Source: an uncultured Pseudomonadota bacterium
GTDB lineage: Bacteria > Bdellovibrionota_B > Oligoflexia > Oligoflexales > Bog-1112
Length of the DNA stretch: 8,338 nt
NCBI GenBank assembly: GCA_937896265.1
Contig: CALBMD010000530.1
Span: 1 to 8,338 of the forward strand
Direction of reading: 5' to 3'
Part shown: piece after piece, positions 5,526 to 8,338 of the stretch
Position numbering within the stretch: position 1 is the first letter of the stretch
Layout of the letters: every line of letters begins with the position of its first letter
The notes under the pieces: generated by a model
The model's input: only the letters and a program-made list of their open reading frames with translations
Databases searched by the model: none
Told to the model about the DNA's origin: nothing
Position numbers and translations under genes: made by a program

Positions 5526-7685
5526 GTGGTAAAACAGTTCGCCGTTCTTTGCTTTCTTGACTAACAGCTCACAAGGCTCATAGCTCTTGCTGAGATGGCT
5601 TAGACTCTTTGCCTTCTCACAAAACTTACTCAAACCAAAGCTATCAAGATACTTCAACGCTCCACCCCTAAACGGCGGAAAACCAATACCATAGAGCATG
5701 GCTAAATCTAGCTCCATTGGGGTACCAACAATATTTTCTTCTAGGCAGCGCACACACTCGTTGAGAAAAGGCGCCATCATGCGAAAGACAATATCCTCAT
5801 CTGTGATCTGAATAGTCTGTTTAACATGAGAACTTAGAAGCTCGATGGCTTTGGGGTCATCTGCTTTCTTTGGTTTGCCTTTTTTATCCATTTGATAGGA
5901 ATAAAACCCAGACCCTGATTTTTGACCTAAGCGTTTGATATGATACATTGCTGCAATTGGCCCTGAATCACGGCCACCCATACGATCAGGAAAGCCAGCT
6001 GCCATAACAGCACCAGCATGCACACAAGTATCAATACCAATAACATCAGCTAAATAAGCAGGACCCATAGGCCAACCGAATTTTTCCATCACTTTATCAA
6101 TGCGTTTGAACTCTACGCCGTCTTCTAAAAGTAATTCAAAGGCAAACAAATAAGGAAAGAGGGAACGATTGACTAAAAAACCCGGACAATCACCGACAAC
6201 AACCGGTGTCTTGCCTAAACTAAGAGCATAAGCAACAGTTGTCGCGATAGCTTTTGGGCTGCTTTTTGCACCACGAATGACTTCAACTAAGGGCATCTTA
6301 TGCACCGGATTAAAAAAGTGCATGCCACAGAAGTTCTCAGGCCGCTTCAAGCCCTCAGCTATACGACTTATGGAAATAGTCGAGGTGTTGCTAGTGATAA
6401 TGGCGTCTTCCCGAACATTTTGTTCCAATTCGGCAAGAACAGATTTTTTGATCTTCTCGTTTTCGACTACAGCTTCAACTACTAAATCACAAGCCTTAAA
6501 ATCCCCATAAGATAAGGTGGGCGTGATAGAAGCTACAGCTAAGGGTAAATCTGATACTTTCATCTTACCGATCTCAACAAGCTTGCCAAAAAGCTTAGAT
6601 GCTTCCCGCATCCCTAGCTCTAAGGCCTCAGGGCGAATATCTTTCATAAAGGCAGGGATCCGGCGAGAAGCCGACTGGTAAGCGATGCCGCCGCCCATAA
6701 TACCAGCTCCTAGCACGCCAGCTCTTTTAACTGGCAGAGCATCTTTTGAGATATCTCGAGATTTTTTCTTATTAAACTGATCTGAAAGAAAGATTGTCAC
6801 AAGAGAGACAGCAACTGAGCCCTTAGCTTGCTCAACAAAACCTTTGATTTCAACTTCTATGGCTTGGTCGCGCTGCATCGCTGCACTTTTTTGCATAGCG
6901 CTGACAGCAGCAACAGGAGCTGGGTAGTTTGCCCCAGCCTTGGCTGCAACAAAACCCTTACCCCCTTCAAATACTAAGGCAGCTTCGATTGGTGAACAAA
7001 GAGTCAAAGGACTTACTTTACGCAGGCGCCGCTTTTGCCAATCAAGTCGTCCAGCTGAAGCTTCTTTTAGCAGATCTATTGCTGCATCTTCCAACTTGCC
7101 AAGCTCGACGATAGCATCGATAGCGCCTATCTTTAGAGCGTCGGCTGGTGTGTAAGTTCCACCACCAGCAATCCATTCAATAGCATTATCCGCACCAGCT
7201 AAACGGGGCAAGCGGATGGTCCCACCCCAGCCTGGGTAAATACCTAGCTTGGTTTCAGGTAAGCCAAGACTTGCCTTCTCACTAGCCACACGATAGGCCG
7301 TTGAAAGGACGAGTTCAAAACCACCACCTAAACAGACACCATTGATAGCGCTAACTGTTGGGTATGGTAGGTCTTCGATTTCGTTGAATAATTTATGCGT
7401 ATCGCGCAGCCAGCCAAGCATCTCTTCATCAGACATCTTAAATTTCTCGATAAATTCTGTGATGTCAGCACCAACGACAAAGACGTCTTTGGCACTAAGA
7501 ATAGCTAGGCCCTGCAATTTGCTCTGTTTGTGGATTGCATCCATGGCAAGACGCAGATCTTTGAGAAGCTTCAAATCAAATTTATTAACGGAGGCTTCTC
7601 CGTGATCTAAATAAAGCTTAGCGAAATTGTCTGCTGTTCGCTCGCAGCGGATGTGCTTACCTTGGAAAAATTGCATATCGCCCAT
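5523..7685 (-). CDS. fadB: Fatty-acid oxidation complex alpha subunit (hydratase and dehydrogenase)
   Basis: The 720-residue multifunctional protein hydrates 2-enoyl-CoA and then oxidises the L-3-hydroxyacyl-CoA with NAD+. The crotonase domain covers about residues 1-190. The oxyanion-hole region is GVCLGGGFE, with catalytic E124 and E144 (LPETKLGI), matching E119 and E139 of E. coli FadB. The dehydrogenase part starts near 320 with the NAD-binding motif GAGIMG at 326-331. Its catalytic H456 lies in GMHFFNPVHKMPLVE, and two C-terminal HAD domains follow (PGFLVNR near 501 onward, and GFPPFRGG near 668). E. coli FadB is 729 residues; this protein ends soon after NGELFY and lacks the Pro-rich tail. 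The ATG at 7685 has TTAGGAG (7700-7694) with an eight-base spacer; the internal ATG at 7676 is worse placed. It is the first gene of the operon with fadA. FadB rather than the anaerobic FadJ fits the pairing and gene order. Confidence 0.97.
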   Translation of the reverse strand: MGDMQFFQGKHIRCERTADNFAKLYLDHGEASVNKFDLKLLKDLRLAMDAIHKQSKLQGLAILSAKDVFVVGADITEFIEKFKMSDEEMLGWLRDTHKLFNEIEDLPYPTVSAINGVCLGGGFELVLSTAYRVASEKASLGLPETKLGIYPGWGGTIRLPRLAGADNAIEWIAGGGTYTPADALKIGAIDAIVELGKLEDAAIDLLKEASAGRLDWQKRRLRKVSPLTLCSPIEAALVFEGGKGFVAAKAGANYPAPVAAVSAMQKSAAMQRDQAIEVEIKGFVEQAKGSVAVSLVTIFLSDQFNKKKSRDISKDALPVKRAGVLGAGIMGGGIAYQSASRRIPAFMKDIRPEALELGMREASKLFGKLVEIGKMKVSDLPLAVASITPTLSYGDFKACDLVVEAVVENEKIKKSVLAELEQNVREDAIITSNTSTISISRIAEGLKRPENFCGMHFFNPVHKMPLVEVIRGAKSSPKAIATTVAYALSLGKTPVVVGDCPGFLVNRSLFPYLFAFELLLEDGVEFKRIDKVMEKFGWPMGPAYLADVIGIDTCVHAGAVMAAGFPDRMGGRDSGPIAAMYHIKRLGQKSGSGFYSYQMDKKGKPKKADDPKAIELLSSHVKQTIQITDEDIVFRMMAPFLNECVRCLEENIVGTPMELDLAMLYGIGFPPFRGGALKYLDSFGLSKFCEKAKSLSHLSKSYEPCELLVKKAKNGELFYH

Positions 7686-7718
7686 GTCCCAAACTCCTAA
7701 AATTTGGTTTAAGCCTCA

Positions 7719-7747
7719 GACTAACAAATGAAGGCCAAGAGTCTCAA
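7719..7747 (-). promoter_or_regulatory. Weak candidate fadBA promoter
   Basis: On the minus strand TTGAGA (7747-7742) is followed after 17 bases by TTAGTC (7724-7719). The -35 is fair and the -10 poor. I see no FadR-type or PsrA-type operator in this region. Confidence 0.2.
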
Positions 7748-7772
7748 GCTAGTTTTGCAAATCTATCCTTCT

Positions 7773-7803
7773 TGGCAGGAATCATCTGCAAAGCTTCCTG
7801 CCA
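7773..7803. repeat. Perfect 9-bp inverted repeat in the fadB/MFS divergent region
   Basis: TGGCAGGAA (7773-7781) and TTCCTGCCA (7795-7803) are exact complements separated by 13 bases. No T-run follows on either strand, so it is not a standard terminator. Its place upstream of fadB and the MFS gene fits an operator for a dimeric regulator, but it resembles no site I know. The rest of 7686-7948 holds only weak promoter-like elements. Confidence 0.5.
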
Positions 7804-7866
7804 GACTATCTCTTTGTGGACTGAAGTTCCTAAAACCAAAATCCTCCGCCTTGCTGTGTACTAGGT

Positions 7867-7914
7867 TGATTTGCATCAAAGGCTGATTGCATTTAATCGC
7901 CAGATCTGTAAAAA
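7867..7914 (+). promoter_or_regulatory. Candidate promoter region of the MFS gene with a direct repeat
   Basis: TGATTTGCAT (7867-7876) is repeated as TGATTGCAT (7884-7892), 17 bases from start to start. Each copy contains TTGCAT, a fair -35. Possible -10 elements are TTTAAT at 7892-7897 (15 bases after the first copy) and TAAAAA at 7909-7914 (16 bases after the second). None is a strong match. Confidence 0.25.
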
Positions 7915-7936
7915 TCTTTTTTCACATTACCACCCG

Positions 7937-7943
7937 AAGGGAG
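7937..7943 (+). promoter_or_regulatory. Ribosome-binding site of the MFS gene
   Basis: AAGGGAG lies five bases before the GTG at 7949. It supports the GTG start of a gene that runs off the window. Confidence 0.75.
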
Positions 7944-7948
7944 ACTTT

Positions 7949-8338
7949 GTGGCAAGCCAAGACCCATATAAGGCTGGGGTTCGATTCATTCTCTTCACTG
8001 TTATCCTTGATATTTTAGCTCTTGGGATTATTATCCCGGTATTGCCGCACCTTGTTGTTGATTTTGTTCAAGGCGACACCTCTAGCGCTGCAAAGATATA
8101 TGGTTACTTTGTGACAACATGGGCTCTTGTGCATTTTTTTTCTTCACCGATTATTGGTGCTCTCTCAGATCGCTTTGGACGTAGACCGCTCATTCTTCTC
8201 TCTAATATCGGCTTAGGATTAGACTACATTTTAATGGCTTTAGCCCCGAACCTCTTTTGGCTCTTTGTAGGACGAGTTCTCTCTGGAGCCACCTCTGCGA
8301 GTGTTACAACTGCTTATGCCTACATCGCCGATGTATCC
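7949..8338 (+). CDS. MFS transporter, TetA-like drug/H+ antiporter family, 3'-truncated
   Basis: The frame is open from a GTG at 7949 to the window edge, giving the first 130 residues of an expected protein of about 400. It begins MASQDPYKAG. Four membrane segments are visible at about 11-36, 50-70, 80-100 and 103-125. TM1 carries LDILALGIIIPVLP, the D-x-x-x-x-G-x-x-x-P-x-x-P pattern of TetA-type exporters, with D21 as the equivalent of the TM1 acid residue. The loop between TM2 and TM3 has MFS motif A, GALSDRFGRRP (70-80), complete. TM4 contains GRVLSG with R109, the expected motif B arginine. These features indicate a proton-driven exporter of the inner membrane. The substrate cannot be told, and tetracycline resistance should not be assumed. 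It is transcribed divergently from fadBA. Confidence 0.88.
   Translation, partial: MASQDPYKAGVRFILFTVILDILALGIIIPVLPHLVVDFVQGDTSSAAKIYGYFVTTWALVHFFSSPIIGALSDRFGRRPLILLSNIGLGLDYILMALAPNLFWLFVGRVLSGATSASVTTAYAYIADVS

Noticed and set aside
6929..7605. Plus-strand frames opposite fadB
   Set aside because: Antisense shadows of a gene with full domain and active-site support.
7686..7948. FadR- or PsrA-type operator
   Set aside because: I searched by eye for a TGGTNNGACCA-like or GAAAC/GTTTC-like palindrome and found none close enough to call.
1..8338. Mobile element, CRISPR array, prophage or defence island
   Set aside because: No transposase, integrase, repeat array or toxin-antitoxin-like pair is visible; the gene content is housekeeping in character.

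Overview
The window holds ordinary chromosomal genes of a Gram-negative, probably proteobacterial organism with moderately AT-rich DNA. The case rests on a MepM-type cell-wall endopeptidase with an N-terminal membrane anchor, and on a fadBA operon whose FadB and FadA have the domain order, length and catalytic residues of the gammaproteobacterial beta-oxidation complex. I cannot place the organism more precisely from sequence alone. I see no phage, insertion sequence, CRISPR array or defence cassette.

Layout, left to right. A DUF2786-type protein (to 904) is cut by the left edge, and its first visible residues look like the tail of a zinc-protease HExxH motif. It is followed 32 bases later by a MepM-like M23 peptidase (937-2268), probably in the same transcript. 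A tRNA-Arg with anticodon CCT and an encoded CCA end lies at 2321-2395. An ALDH9/betaine-aldehyde-type dehydrogenase follows, for which I choose the start at 2456. A 241-base gap with several inverted repeats leads to a small unrecognised gene (4119-4355) with an acidic, His-containing tail. Its stop codon interleaves with the stop of the convergent fadA.

On the minus strand fadB (7685-5523) and fadA (5512-4352) form a tight operon in which the fadB stop codon lies inside the fadA ribosome-binding site. Together they would make the alpha2beta2 fatty-acid oxidation complex: hydratase, 3-hydroxyacyl-CoA dehydrogenase and thiolase. Divergent from fadB, across a 263-base region with a 9-bp-arm inverted repeat, starts a TetA-like MFS transporter (7949 onward) that is cut by the right edge.

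The metabolic genes fit together loosely: the ALDH oxidises an aldehyde to an acid, and FadBA degrades acyl-CoAs. They are on opposite strands and nothing shows shared regulation. I found no convincing new system. The points most worth a second look are the truncated DUF2786/protease fusion, the small acidic protein with its interleaved stop, and the palindrome in the fadB/MFS divergent region.
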